Shown: piece after piece, positions 34,912-44,429 of the stretch
Layout: each line of letters begins with the position of its first letter
Position numbering within the stretch: position 1 is the stretch's first letter
NCBI RefSeq assembly: GCF_003030305.1
Contig: NZ_CP023676.1
Coordinates: 310,001-374,000, forward strand
Reading direction: 5' to 3'
DNA length: 64,000 bases
Origin: Cutibacterium acnes
Lineage (GTDB): Bacteria > Actinomycetota > Actinomycetes > Propionibacteriales > Propionibacteriaceae
The notes under the pieces: generated by a model
What the model was told of the DNA's origin: nothing
Databases searched by the model: none
What the model saw: the letters and a program-made list of their open reading frames with translations, nothing else
Made by a program: the position numbers and the translations under genes

Positions 34912-34945
34912 GTCAATTTGACCGTGAGTACTCGGCCAAATTGAC
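34912..34945 (+). terminator. Terminator-like inverted repeat after the FxLYD remnant
   Basis: GTCAATTTG at 34912-34920 pairs with CAAATTGAC at 34937-34945. After one mismatch CCG pairs with CGG inside. It lies 20 bases after the remnant's stop, in the position where the intact FxLYD gene has its terminator, and is probably inherited from the ancestral gene. Confidence 0.5.
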
Positions 34946-35047
34946 GGAAATTCCGGGTATGGGTCACATTGAGCCCGTCCAGGAAAGGGTCGACGCGAAT
35001 AACAGGGCGGGTCCTGGGGCAGATGCGAGTGGAGTTTCGACGGAACC

Positions 35048-35370
35048 TTACGGTGCTGTCCGAGTGATCTTCGGCTTGATGACGACCCATGCGAGGGCTG
35101 CGCCGACGACGAGCGCGACGGCACTGATGGCGAGCGGGACATGAGTCCCTTGACCACGGGGGGAAGCCACAGGGTGTAACCATAGAAACCGCCCATGAAA
35201 CACAGGTAGATGGCAATGAGTTGCCACACGTGTGCGCTGCGGGCGGCGGCTAGGTACCCACCGTCGCCATCGATGATGGGTTTGTTGGCCTCGTCGGCAG
35301 CCAGTTCGGCCTCGATGTATTCGCGTTCGGCGCCGGATGCCCATTTCGCATCATGAGGGTGGTCGGTCCA
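35048..35370 (-). pseudogene. MFS transporter remnant with internal deletion and frameshift
   Basis: From 35370 leftward one frame reads WTDHPHDAKWASGAEREYIE and, further on, VWQLIAIYLCFMGGFYGYTL followed by WLPPVVKGL. This looks like the central loop and seventh helix of an anion:cation symporter type MFS protein. The sequence then changes frame to HVPLAISAVALVVGAALAWV with VIKPKI and a stop at 35048, like the last helix of such proteins. Helices 1-6 and 8-11 are absent. It may be the transporter that once accompanied nanE. Confidence 0.65.
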
Positions 35371-35383
35371 AGAATATCTCGGG

Positions 35384-36259
35384 TCACAGGCTAATGAGGC
35401 TACCTCGTCGGTGCACTAGACCGTCATCGAGTAAGGATTCCAGGCACCTCGATGCCTGATCGGGCTCGGGCCAGGCGGAAAGAGCCATCTGGACCTTCAC
35501 CCCGCGAGGGCTGTTGCGCACCACGTCCATAATCACGCCGCGGCACTGGCGGTCCGTGCCCTTCCATGGCTGTCCTCGACGGGCCGGGGCATTGTCCGGC
35601 TTGCCGTCGATCACCCACCTGCAGCTATCCCGGATCGGGCAGACCTCACACTGCGGAGACCGCGCCGTGCATACCAGTGCCCCCAATTCCATCGACGCCA
35701 CCGCCCACTTGGCCGCTCGGACGTCTTCGTCGGGAACCAACGCGTCGGCGACTACCCGCTCAGCCCTCGTCACCGAGGTTGGACAGTTTGCGATCCCAGA
35801 CTCTGCTCTAGCGATGAGGCGACGTACATTGGTGTCAAGCACTGTGGCGCGGCCGCCAAACGCAAAGGAGACGACTGCGCTAGCGGTGTAGTCGCCAATA
35901 CCCGGGAGGGCGACGAGCTCGTCGTAACTGTTGGGCACAACCCCGTCGTGCTCGGTGGCGATCGCGACGGCACAGGAATGCAGGCGTAAGGCCCGGCGCG
36001 GGTAACCCAGGCGCCCCCACGCGGCAACCGCTTCCCCAGAGTCCTCCTCCGCCAAATCATCAGGGGTGGGCCAGCGGTTCATCCACTCGTGCCACGGCCC
36101 GATCACCCGGGACATCGGGGTCTGTTGGCTCATGACCTCGCTAACCAGCACGCCCCACGCGGAGGTGCCGGGTCGGCGCCACGGCAGATCGCGTCCGTTG
36201 GCGTCGAACCAGGCACAGATTGCCTCGATGACCTGCGAAGTCAGCCCGGTGTCAGGCAC
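35384..36259 (-). CDS. mutY: A/G-specific adenine DNA glycosylase
   Basis: This 291-residue base-excision enzyme removes adenine opposite 8-oxoguanine. The N-terminal part has [23 protein letters not shown], with the catalytic glutamate in SEVMSQQT. The helix-hairpin-helix is [12 protein letters not shown] near residue 118, and VLDTNVRRL holds the key aspartate. The iron-sulfur ligands are in [17 protein letters not shown]. It lacks the long C-terminal MutT-like 8-oxoG domain of about 350-residue enzymes, as is usual in actinobacteria. GTG 36259 overlaps the hemL stop by 8 bases. Confidence 0.9.
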   Translation of the reverse strand: MPDTGLTSQVIEAICAWFDANGRDLPWRRPGTSAWGVLVSEVMSQQTPMSRVIGPWHEWMNRWPTPDDLAEEDSGEAVAAWGRLGYPRRALRLHSCAVAIATEHDGVVPNSYDELVALPGIGDYTASAVVSFAFGGRATVLDTNVRRLIARAESGIANCPTSVTRAERVVADALVPDEDVRAAKWAVASMELGALVCTARSPQCEVCPIRDSCRWVIDGKPDNAPARRGQPWKGTDRQCRGVIMDVVRNSPRGVKVQMALSAWPEPDQASRCLESLLDDGLVHRRGSLISL

Positions 36260-37562
36260 TGATCACCTGGGAAGCCGCCTGGGCAGCCTTCGGCAGGGCG
36301 GCGCGGAAAACCTCGAAAGCTTCGTCGTCGTGAGCGTCGGAGAGGAACCAGGCCTCAAAGCACGATGGCGGCAGGTTGACCCCGGCATCTAGCATCGCGT
36401 GGAAGAACGCGGTGTAAGCCTCGGCATTCTGAGACTTGGCGTTGTCGTAATTGCGCACCGGAGAGTCGACGCCGAGGAATACGCTGAAGAGATTTCCGGC
36501 GTTCTGCAGGCGGTACGTGACGCCGGCTGCGTCAAGCGCGGATACGAGCTCACTGCGCCATTTCTCAGAGCGCGCATCGAGGCGCTGGTACACCCCGGCG
36601 TCGGCCAGCTGCAGGGTTTTGACACCCGCGACGGTGGCCAGCGGGTTACCGGACAAAGTGCCGGCCTGGTAGACGGGGCCGGTAGGAGCCAGCAAATCCA
36701 TGACCTCGGCGCGCCCACCTAGGGCAGCCAGCGGCATACCACCGCCGACGACCTTGCCGAACGTGAAAATATCGGGAGCGAAGTCCTCGCCGGCCTGCTG
36801 TTGCAAACCCCAGAATCCCGACGGGCTGCACCGGAATCCGGTGAGTACTTCGTCGGTGATCATGAGGGCACCGTGCTCGGTTGTGAGGCGACGAATCGCG
36901 GCATTGAAGCCGGGTTCGGGGGGAACAACTCCCATATTGGCCGGGCAGGACTCCACGATCACTGCAGCAATCTGGTCGCCACGCTCGGAGAACACCGCGT
37001 CGAGGGCGGCGACGTCGTTGTAATCCACCACAATAGTGTCGGCCGTCGAGGCGGCTGGCACACCGGCCGAACCGGGCAGGCCAGCCGTCGCCACGCCGGA
37101 ACCGGCGGCGGCGAGCAGGACGTCAGAATGGCCGTGGTAGTTACCGGCAAACTTGACGATGACGTCACGCCCAGTGGCGCCACGGGCTAAACGGACCGCA
37201 GTCATTGTCGCCTCAGTGCCTGTTGAGACGAAACGCACCTTCTCGACCGGAGCCATCCGCTCGATGATGGCATCCGCTAGTTCGGTTTCGGTGCGGGTCG
37301 GGGCGCCAAAGGACAGCCCTTTCGACGCGGCCACCTGAACCGCAGAGACGACCTCGGGACGGGCGTGCCCAAGCAAAGCCGGACCCCAGGTGCACACCAG
37401 ATCGACGTAGCGCGTGCCCTCGGCGTCCCAGATCCACGGGCCTTGGGCCTTCTCAATGAAGCGAGGAACCCCGCCCACCGAGCCGTAAGCCCGCACCGGG
37501 GAATCAACCCCGCCGGGAATGACGGCCTGGGCGGCGGAGAACAGTTCGGCGTTGGAGGTCAT
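36252..37562 (-). CDS. hemL: Glutamate-1-semialdehyde 2,1-aminomutase
   Basis: This 436-residue PLP enzyme converts glutamate-1-semialdehyde to 5-aminolevulinate, the second step of C5 haem synthesis. Its N-terminus is [23 protein letters not shown] (shown in part: [12 protein letters not shown]). The PLP lysine lies in [15 protein letters not shown], after [13 protein letters not shown] 37562 is preceded by GGAAGGAAG. It lies 47 bases downstream of hemB on the same strand, and mutY overlaps its end. Confidence 0.94.
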   Translation of the reverse strand: MTSNAELFSAAQAVIPGGVDSPVRAYGSVGGVPRFIEKAQGPWIWDAEGTRYVDLVCTWGPALLGHARPEVVSAVQVAASKGLSFGAPTRTETELADAIIERMAPVEKVRFVSTGTEATMTAVRLARGATGRDVIVKFAGNYHGHSDVLLAAAGSGVATAGLPGSAGVPAASTADTIVVDYNDVAALDAVFSERGDQIAAVIVESCPANMGVVPPEPGFNAAIRRLTTEHGALMITDEVLTGFRCSPSGFWGLQQQAGEDFAPDIFTFGKVVGGGMPLAALGGRAEVMDLLAPTGPVYQAGTLSGNPLATVAGVKTLQLADAGVYQRLDARSEKWRSELVSALDAAGVTYRLQNAGNLFSVFLGVDSPVRNYDNAKSQNAEAYTAFFHAMLDAGVNLPPSCFEAWFLSDAHDDEAFEVFRAALPKAAQAASQVISA

Positions 37563-37609
37563 TTCTTCCTTCCGGTGTGGGGGTTTGTGGTGAGCATGAT
37601 CACGACGGG

Positions 37610-38656
37610 TCAGAGGTCCTCGCGAAACATCTGCGCCGCCTCGATTGCCCAGTAGGTCAAGACAAGATCGGCACCGGCACGCACGATCGAGGTCAGGGAC
37701 TCTCCGATGCAACGTCGACGATCGATCCAACCGTTTGCGGCAGCGGCCTCGAGCATGGCGTATTCTCCAGAGACCTGGTAAGCGGCAACCGGTACCTGCG
37801 ACACCTCGGCGACATCGGACAACACGTCGAGGTAGTGGGAGGCGGGCTTCACCATGACCAGGTCGGCTCCCTCGGCGAGGTCGAGAAGGGTTTCGCGCAG
37901 GCCTTCCCGGCGGTTCGGTGGATCCTGCTGGTAAGTCTTGCGATCACCCTTAAGGGAACAGTTGACGGCGTCGCGGAAGGGGCCAAAGAAGGCTGAAGCG
38001 TACTTAGCTGAATAGGCCATGATGGACACATCGGTGAATCCCTCGCGATCCAGAGTATCGCGAATGACAGCGATCTGACCGTCCATCATCCCCGACGGGG
38101 AGACCATGTGGGCTCCGGCGCGCGCTTGGGAGACCGCCATCGCGGCATATAGCAGCACAGTGGAGTCATTATCGACGCGACCATCAGGGGTCAGAGCTCC
38201 GCAGTGTCCATGATCGGTGAACTCGTCTAGACAGGTGTCGGCACAGATCACCAGATCGTCGCCGACGGCCTCGCGCACCGCGGAGATGCCGGCGTTGAGG
38301 ATGCCTTTCAGGTCCCAGGCCTGAGAACCGATCTCGTCTTTGTGCTCCGGGATACCAAACAGGTCAATACCACCAATACCGGCCTCGGCAGCTTGGGTGG
38401 CGAGCTCCTTGATCGACTCGGTGGAGTGCTGGAATTGGCCGGGCAGGCTGGTGATCTCGACGGGGGAATCGATCCCCTCTTTGACGAACGCCGGCAGCAT
38501 TAACTGGGCGGGGGCGACGCGGGTTTCGGCGACCATCCGGCGCATCGCAGGAGTGGTGCGTAGTCGACGCGGACGAGAAACAGGACGCAGCCCCTCGGGC
38601 AATGGCTTGACCCCAGCCATGCGGGGATCACTGGCATCAGGCAGGTACGGGTTCAT
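37610..38656 (-). CDS. hemB: Delta-aminolevulinic acid dehydratase (porphobilinogen synthase)
   Basis: The 348-residue enzyme condenses two 5-aminolevulinate molecules to porphobilinogen. The metal region reads [17 protein letters not shown], an actinobacterial mix of cysteine and aspartate ligands. The Schiff-base lysines lie in [14 protein letters not shown] and [13 protein letters not shown] 38656 has AAGGAAG 7 bases upstream; the TTG two codons earlier is an alternative. It is part of the hemE-hemY-hemC-hemD-hemB-hemL row. Confidence 0.94.
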   Translation of the reverse strand: MNPYLPDASDPRMAGVKPLPEGLRPVSRPRRLRTTPAMRRMVAETRVAPAQLMLPAFVKEGIDSPVEITSLPGQFQHSTESIKELATQAAEAGIGGIDLFGIPEHKDEIGSQAWDLKGILNAGISAVREAVGDDLVICADTCLDEFTDHGHCGALTPDGRVDNDSTVLLYAAMAVSQARAGAHMVSPSGMMDGQIAVIRDTLDREGFTDVSIMAYSAKYASAFFGPFRDAVNCSLKGDRKTYQQDPPNRREGLRETLLDLAEGADLVMVKPASHYLDVLSDVAEVSQVPVAAYQVSGEYAMLEAAAANGWIDRRRCIGESLTSIVRAGADLVLTYWAIEAAQMFREDL

Positions 38657-38685
38657 GATCAACTTCCTTCGCGAACGGCCGTCGG

Positions 38686-39411
38686 TCAGGCGACCAAGGA
38701 CTCAACCGCCTCAAGGACGGCTTCAGGAGTGGGGGAGGAGGCCACCGCATGCGCTGGGTGACCGAGTACTTCGAGTGTTCTTGCAGTGGGCTTACCGAGG
38801 GCGACGAGCTTCTGACGACGCCATCCCAGCGGCTCCACCAGCTCGACGAGGGCACGTCCCACCGAGGAGGCAGTGACGACGACGACCCCGACAGACGGCC
38901 ACGACTGGGCGATGACCTCAGGCAGTTTCTCGACGGCAGCGGTGGTATAGATCTCCAATCGGTTTACCGTGCAGCCGACCTTCGTCAGCCCCAGCGGTAC
39001 GGTATCGGCGGTTAACTGGGACGCTGGTAGGAGGATACTGGCGACTCCACCTGGCCACTCGGCGACCAGACCAGCGCCGCTGTGATTCTCGGGGACGAAG
39101 TCGACGTCAATCCCACGTGTGCGCAGCGCAGCAGAGGTAGCGGCGCCGACCGCAGCTACTTTGATGTTGGGATTCGGCAACGGGGTAGGGAGCAGTCCGA
39201 CGGTGGTCTTCGAGGTGACGACCAGCCAGTCGGCCTGCCACAGGTCAGGGGCAGTAAGCCTCTCCGCATCCGGCAAGGTGACGGTGCGCGTCAGCGCTGT
39301 GTGGATCACTCCATAACCGGCCTGCTTCAAAGTCGTCACGAATTTGTCGTGGGAGTCGTCACGGGGAACAACAACTGGGGGCTTGACGAGATCGGCAGGA
39401 TTTGTGGTCAT
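38686..39411 (-). CDS. hemD: Uroporphyrinogen-III synthase
   Basis: The 241-residue protein has the two-lobed HemD fold pattern rather than strict motifs: [14 protein letters not shown] near residue 60, [20 protein letters not shown] near 85, [11 protein letters not shown] near 150, [14 protein letters not shown] near 176 and [15 protein letters not shown] near 204. It cyclises hydroxymethylbilane with inversion of ring D. The start overlaps the hemC stop (ATGA). A second HemD domain is encoded in the fusion at 57613-59328. Confidence 0.85.
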   Translation of the reverse strand: MTTNPADLVKPPVVVPRDDSHDKFVTTLKQAGYGVIHTALTRTVTLPDAERLTAPDLWQADWLVVTSKTTVGLLPTPLPNPNIKVAAVGAATSAALRTRGIDVDFVPENHSGAGLVAEWPGGVASILLPASQLTADTVPLGLTKVGCTVNRLEIYTTAAVEKLPEVIAQSWPSVGVVVVTASSVGRALVELVEPLGWRRQKLVALGKPTARTLEVLGHPAHAVASSPTPEAVLEAVESLVA

Positions 39412-40412
39412 CGAGTGCTTCCTGAAGCTTTGAGATCTGCAACGTCGGCGGCACCATCGTCCAGTAACTCTTCGGCAGCCGTCACCCCCAGCGTATGCGC
39501 CGCCGCCAGCGCTGGTTCGACCTCCGCGGGTAATTCGACGCTGACCTGTTCCCGAACGGTGCGGGAACCGTCGACAGCAGCCACTACAACATCCAGGGTT
39601 AACACTTGTAGGGATTTTCCCGAAACAGGCTTGAGTTGAGCTAATGCTCCGATGGGGGCAGCGCACCCCGCCTCTAGATGGGAGAGCACCGCACGTTCGG
39701 CGGTGGCGGCCAGCCTGGTTCTGCGGTCGTCAATCCGTGCCAGCGCTTTGGCGAGCTTGCCATGACGTGAATCAGCGGTCCGGCATTCGACGGCTAGCGC
39801 TCCCTGAGCAGGGGCAGGCAGTACTACCGACGGGTCGAGGAACTCAGTGACGGCGCCGCTATGACCTAGTCGAGCTAGTCCGGAGGCTGCGAGCACGACG
39901 GCGTCGAGGTCCTCCTTGCCACCGTTTTTGGCGTAGCGGCCGAGTCCTTTGACGCGACCCAGCCGAGTGTCGACATTTCCACGGATATCGACGATCGTCA
40001 GGTCCGGTCTGACCGCCAACAACTGTGCGGCCCGACGTGGCGAGCCCGTCCCGACGCTAGCTTCTTGCGGGAGGTCGTGAAGGGTGAGCCCATCGCGGGC
40101 CACCAAAGCGTCACGCGGGTCTGCTCGAGCTGGAACGGCACCGATCGCCAGTCCTAACGGACGTCCTGTCGGTAGATCTTTGAAGGAGTGGACGGCAATG
40201 TCGGCTTCTCCCTCGAGGAGGGCCGCACGGATCGCCGAGGCGAACACCCCGATTCCTCCCATGGCCGCTAACGAGGCCGTCGAGGTGTCCCCGTGAGTAG
40301 TGATCGTCGTCAGATTGACGTCCAGCCCCTCCGACCTGAGCAGCCCCGCAACCATCTCTGATTGAGTAGTGGCCAGAGTGCTGGCACGGGTTCCCAGACG
40401 GATCGCAGACAT
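39408..40412 (-). CDS. hemC: Porphobilinogen deaminase (hydroxymethylbilane synthase)
   Basis: The 334-residue enzyme polymerises four porphobilinogens on a dipyrromethane cofactor. Visible family signatures are IRLGTRASTLATTQ at the N-terminus, VHSFKDLPT near residue 80, GTGSPRRAAQLLAVRPDLTI near 128 and the cofactor cysteine in HLEAGCAAPIGA near 245. ATG 40412 is used because it gives the family start; an earlier in-frame start would extend into the hemY region. It is 46 bases downstream of hemY. Confidence 0.93.
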   Translation of the reverse strand: MSAIRLGTRASTLATTQSEMVAGLLRSEGLDVNLTTITTHGDTSTASLAAMGGIGVFASAIRAALLEGEADIAVHSFKDLPTGRPLGLAIGAVPARADPRDALVARDGLTLHDLPQEASVGTGSPRRAAQLLAVRPDLTIVDIRGNVDTRLGRVKGLGRYAKNGGKEDLDAVVLAASGLARLGHSGAVTEFLDPSVVLPAPAQGALAVECRTADSRHGKLAKALARIDDRRTRLAATAERAVLSHLEAGCAAPIGALAQLKPVSGKSLQVLTLDVVVAAVDGSRTVREQVSVELPAEVEPALAAAHTLGVTAAEELLDDGAADVADLKASGSTR

Positions 40413-40458
40413 ATTGCCTATTGTGGCACTCAGTACCGACGCCGATTCCAGCCTGCAA

Positions 40459-41889
40459 TCAGACAAGTTGACGGACAGTTCGGCGGGCCTGCGGCACCAG
40501 AGCGGCAATGCCCGAACCCGATGCCCACGACCCCACTAAGCCGATCCGTCCCTGTCCAGACTGGTTCAATACCTCTAGCTGGCGGTGCAGACCATCGCGC
40601 CATGCTCGGGCCTGTGGAGTCGTCGGTGCGAGGGAACCTGTCCAGTGAATGATCTGGGAGTCTACGACCTGCTCCGCCGAGAGGTCCACGCCGAGTAGGA
40701 CGGAAGCGTCCGTTAGAGCCTGATCGACGCTCAAAGCGACATTCGCTTCACCAGATCGACCATAGGAAACCCGTAGCAAGTGGAGACCTTCGGGACACGA
40801 TTCTCTCAAGCTGGGCCACTTCGCCGACATGTGAGTAAGTGCCTTGGCAGTAACGGTGGTCGTTCCGGGGGCCACCAGCATGCCGTTTCCGCGTGGGCTC
40901 GAGTCCAGCGCGGGTGCCTGCAAGGCGAGATTGACGTGGCCGATCGGCGCGCCCGGTGCCAACTCGGGCCCAACGGTGTCGATGACATTGCTGAGCAGTT
41001 TTGTGGCAGGTCCAGCTGAACAGGCCACGACGACCCGAGGGGTCAGGAAGGAACGAATCTCGCCGTCGGTGACGGGGGGCAAAGATGGATCCGGATTGCG
41101 GGAGGTACCAGCGGTCTCCACTAGCCACTGATCTCCGTGGCGGGTTAGCCCGCGAGCTCCTACTCGGGTCATGGTCGTCGCGCCGGCCTGTTCTGCCTGA
41201 CGACGCAGTTCGGCCGGCATGATGAACATGCCACCGGCTACCGACGCGACTGCAGGCCCCGCTGGCATCCGTGAGCGGCACAGCGCAACTCCCGCTGCTA
41301 GCGATCCGGTGGCCTGGGCGGCGGCCCTCAGACCGGGGGAGACGACGTCGACTGACAGTAGATGTGGGTCGGCGGCGTGGATTCCCCCGGCGATCGGGGT
41401 GACGAGACGCCGCAATACCTCTGACCCCATCCGGGAGGCAACGAGCGTACCCAGGTCGCGAGGGAGATCCTCAGGCATGGGTGCGCGATCAAGTTCGGCG
41501 GCGCGGGCAGCCTCTTCCGCTCCCAGGGCGATGATGACGGCTGGGTCCGACAAGTTCGCCGGGATGCCAAGAATGGCATTATCGGGCATCGCGAAGCAGG
41601 CGTCATCGAAGTACACCCAAGACGGGGCGATGGTCGGCTTCTCAACCGTCAATCCCAACTCGGTGGCCAGTTCAGCGGTGTCTGGTAGACGGACCGCCCA
41701 CCCCTCGGCCCCGATGTCGTAGCTGATTCCGGCCAGCGTCGACCTGGCAATCAGCCCGCCGGTGTACCCGCGGGATTCGACAAGTACCGGGTGCAGACCT
41801 TCCTGGGTGAACTGCCAGGCGGCCACGAGGCCAGCCATGCCCCCGCCAATGACGACGGCGTCGACGTGCTGCGGATCAGAAATGTTCAT
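40459..41889 (-). CDS. hemY: HemY-type FAD oxidase (coproporphyrinogen III oxidase CgoX / protoporphyrinogen oxidase)
   Basis: This 476-residue flavoprotein has the FAD-binding N-terminus VDAVVIGGGMAGLVAAWQF and SYDIGAEGWAVRLPDT near residue 60. In actinobacteria with HemQ, this enzyme oxidises coproporphyrinogen III to coproporphyrin III. The HemH-HemQ fusion nearby and the absence of an anaerobic oxidase gene in the locus support that assignment over protoporphyrinogen oxidase. ATG 41889 lies 14 bases after the hemE stop. Confidence 0.86.
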   Translation of the reverse strand: MNISDPQHVDAVVIGGGMAGLVAAWQFTQEGLHPVLVESRGYTGGLIARSTLAGISYDIGAEGWAVRLPDTAELATELGLTVEKPTIAPSWVYFDDACFAMPDNAILGIPANLSDPAVIIALGAEEAARAAELDRAPMPEDLPRDLGTLVASRMGSEVLRRLVTPIAGGIHAADPHLLSVDVVSPGLRAAAQATGSLAAGVALCRSRMPAGPAVASVAGGMFIMPAELRRQAEQAGATTMTRVGARGLTRHGDQWLVETAGTSRNPDPSLPPVTDGEIRSFLTPRVVVACSAGPATKLLSNVIDTVGPELAPGAPIGHVNLALQAPALDSSPRGNGMLVAPGTTTVTAKALTHMSAKWPSLRESCPEGLHLLRVSYGRSGEANVALSVDQALTDASVLLGVDLSAEQVVDSQIIHWTGSLAPTTPQARAWRDGLHRQLEVLNQSGQGRIGLVGSWASGSGIAALVPQARRTVRQLV

Positions 41890-41903
41890 CGTCGCTACTC
41901 GGC

Positions 41904-42965
41904 TCACAGGGAGTGCACCAGCTCCACCAGCCGTGTCAAGACGTTGGGGTCGGTGTTGGAGGGCACACCGTGACCCAGATTGACGACGTGTCCAGGGGCC
42001 TGACGTCCTGCCGCGACGATATCGCGGGTGGCGGACTCCAGCGGTTCCCATCCGGCGAAGAGCAAGGCGGGATCGATGTTGCCCTGAACCGGCATCTCCA
42101 TCCCGGAGACCATAAGAGTGGCGCAGGCCTCATCGAGGCTAATCCGGTGGTCGACACCAAGTACTGGGTACCGTGACGCAGTAGCTGCCACCTGCGCAAA
42201 CTCAGATAGCAGATGGGTGGCATTGATGCCAAAGTGAACCACCGGGATGTTCGGATCGACGGTAGCCAGAGCCCGCTGAGAGAACGGTGCGACGCTGGCT
42301 CTATAATTGCTTGCGCTCAGCGACCCAGCCCAGGAATCAAAGAGCTGGAAGGCACGCGCCCCGCCGCGCAGCTGAGCAGCCAGGAAGGCAGCATCCAAGT
42401 CGGCAACCCACTCCATCAGCCTTGCCCAGGTCTGTGGGTCTGAGTGCATCATCGCTCGGGCAGACAGATGGTCGCGGGAAGGGCCGCCCTCGACGAGGTA
42501 GGCGGCGATAGTAAACGGGGCACCCGCGAAACCGATGAGCGGTGTGGCGTCGCCTAACTCGGTGATCGCCAGGCGTGTAGCCTCCTCGATAACCGAGGGG
42601 TCCTCGACATGACGTCGAGTAATGCGGTCAACGTCGGAGGCAGTGCGGACGGGTTCGTCGAGAACGGGCCCGACTCCTGGCTCAATGCGCACCTCTGCCC
42701 CCGCCAGAGCTAGCGGCACCATGATGTCGGAGTAGAGAACGGCCCCGTCGACGTGGTGGCGGCGCACAGGTTGGCAGGTAATCTCGGCGGCGAGCTCAGG
42801 GTTGAGGCAAGACTCGAGCATCGTGGTGCCCTCTCGGGCTTCGCGGTACTCCGGTAGCGAACGGCCTGCCTGGCGCATAAACCACACCGGGGTGACGGTA
42901 GGGCGGTGCCCAGTCATGGCTTGCAGAAGCGGTGAATCTGCCATGAAGGTAGTGGTCTCAGTCAT
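41904..42965 (-). CDS. hemE: Uroporphyrinogen decarboxylase
   Basis: The 353-residue enzyme removes four carboxyl groups from uroporphyrinogen III to give coproporphyrinogen III. Signatures are TPVWFMRQAGRSLPEYRE near residue 26, GFAGAPFTIAAYLVEGG near 140 and a C-terminal NLGHGVPSNTDP. It is the first gene of the minus-strand haem operon; ATG 42965 is used, with another ATG 7 codons later. The 114 bases between its start and that of hemA must contain divergent promoters. Confidence 0.94.
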   Translation of the reverse strand: MTETTTFMADSPLLQAMTGHRPTVTPVWFMRQAGRSLPEYREAREGTTMLESCLNPELAAEITCQPVRRHHVDGAVLYSDIMVPLALAGAEVRIEPGVGPVLDEPVRTASDVDRITRRHVEDPSVIEEATRLAITELGDATPLIGFAGAPFTIAAYLVEGGPSRDHLSARAMMHSDPQTWARLMEWVADLDAAFLAAQLRGGARAFQLFDSWAGSLSASNYRASVAPFSQRALATVDPNIPVVHFGINATHLLSEFAQVAATASRYPVLGVDHRISLDEACATLMVSGMEMPVQGNIDPALLFAGWEPLESATRDIVAAGRQAPGHVVNLGHGVPSNTDPNVLTRLVELVHSL

Positions 42966-43079
42966 CACCCCGATTGTGCCCCACCACGTGCAGATGCCGC
43001 CCACAGGACGGTTATTGGGCGAGTTATGAGCTTCGTATGTACTGGGGTTCGTCGTTACAGCATGGTTGAATAACGCTTC

Positions 43080-44429
43080 GTGGGATTGTGTGTCTTGACC
43101 GTGGATCATGCCGAGCAGGGGCTTGACGTCGTTTCCGAGGCGGCCGCGCAGGTTGACGGACTTGGCCTGGCATTGACCGATCATCCCCAGATCCGGGGCG
43201 CCCTTGTGCTGTCAACGTGCAACCGGGTGTGCCTGATCGTTGAAACCTCCCCTGAAGCCGTCGCGCAAGGGTTCGACGAGGCCGCGTTACGCAGGTGCAT
43301 TGCCGATCACGGAGCAAACGTGTTAGCTGAATCTGCCCAGCTCGTCTGTGAGAACGACGCCGTTTGGCGTTTGTTCCGTGTGGCTGCGGGCATGGAGTCG
43401 ATGGTTTTTGGGGAACGTGAGGTCGCCGGACAGATGAAGCGTGCTCTCAGTGAGGCGCGCCGTGAACAGACCGTCTCCTACACCATTGGTCACGTCGTTG
43501 AGGAAGCTCTCAAGACGTCACGTCATGTCGCTACCGAGACTGCGTTGGCTGCTGAGGGACGCACCGTTGTCGCGGTCGGGCTTGACCTCGTTGCCCAGCG
43601 GATGGACTTGGATGGCGCTCGGGTGCTCGTTATGGGGACTGGCTCCTATGCCGGTGCGTCGTGCGCCCAGCTGAGTTCTCGGGGAGTCGCCGAGATTCAA
43701 GTCCATTCAGCTTCCGGACGTGCCGCCGGATTCGCTCGACGCCACCGGGTCAGTGAGGCTCTCGACATCGACGCCGCGCTGGCACAAGCTGATCTTGTCG
43801 TCACCTGCCGTGGGTCGGGAGTTCCTGCGTTGTCTGCTGAGGCTGCTCGGCGCGCGGTCGACGCTCGAAGGGGCCGCGATCTCATGGTGCTCGATTTAGC
43901 AATCAGCGGGGACGTTGAGGAGCCTGTCCCCGCTGGGGTAGAGGTCATCGACCTTGAGACGATCCGGCAGGCTGTTCCCGCCTCTGCGGAAGCTGAGCGG
44001 GCCGCCGCCGAACACATCATCGCTACGGGAGTCCGTCACTTTGCCGTAGACCTCGAACGTCGTCGGATGGCCCCGGCTGTCGTCGCTCTGCGCGACGTCA
44101 TTTCAGATCTCGTTACTGCTGAACTGGAGCGTCTGCCCGAAGAAGGCTCGGTCCCTGTCGATGAGGTAGCGGCGTCTCTTCGACGACTCGCTGCATCTAT
44201 GGCGCACATCCCGTCGGCTCGAGCCAGGATGGCCTCTGAGCAGGGCTTGGGCGATCGCTGGCTTAACTCATTGTCGGATGTATTGGGGATTGACGTGGAT
44301 ATCGCGGCACCCGTCATCGACATGTCCAGCTTCGCCAATGCTGACTGCATGACGTGTCCGGTTACCGGCCTGCGGGTGGAGGACCTTGCCACAGATGCGG
44401 CACCCCGAGGTGAGGAGAGGACATCGTGA
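43080..44429 (+). CDS. hemA: Glutamyl-tRNA reductase
   Basis: The 449-residue enzyme reduces glutamyl-tRNA(Glu) to glutamate-1-semialdehyde with NADPH and is the usual control point of C5 haem synthesis. The catalytic cysteine lies in [13 protein letters not shown] near residue 49. [15 protein letters not shown] near 115 and the NADPH-binding segment [13 protein letters not shown] near 183 follow. It starts at GTG 43080 with only a weak leader. Its stop overlaps the start of the HemH-HemQ gene (GTGA), linking the first committed step to the last two. Confidence 0.93.

Noticed and set aside
34803-35216. Minus-strand frame of 137 codons between mutY and the nanE remnant
   Set aside because: It crosses the FxLYD and MFS remnants in unrelated frames and resembles no protein; it is a by-product of decayed DNA.
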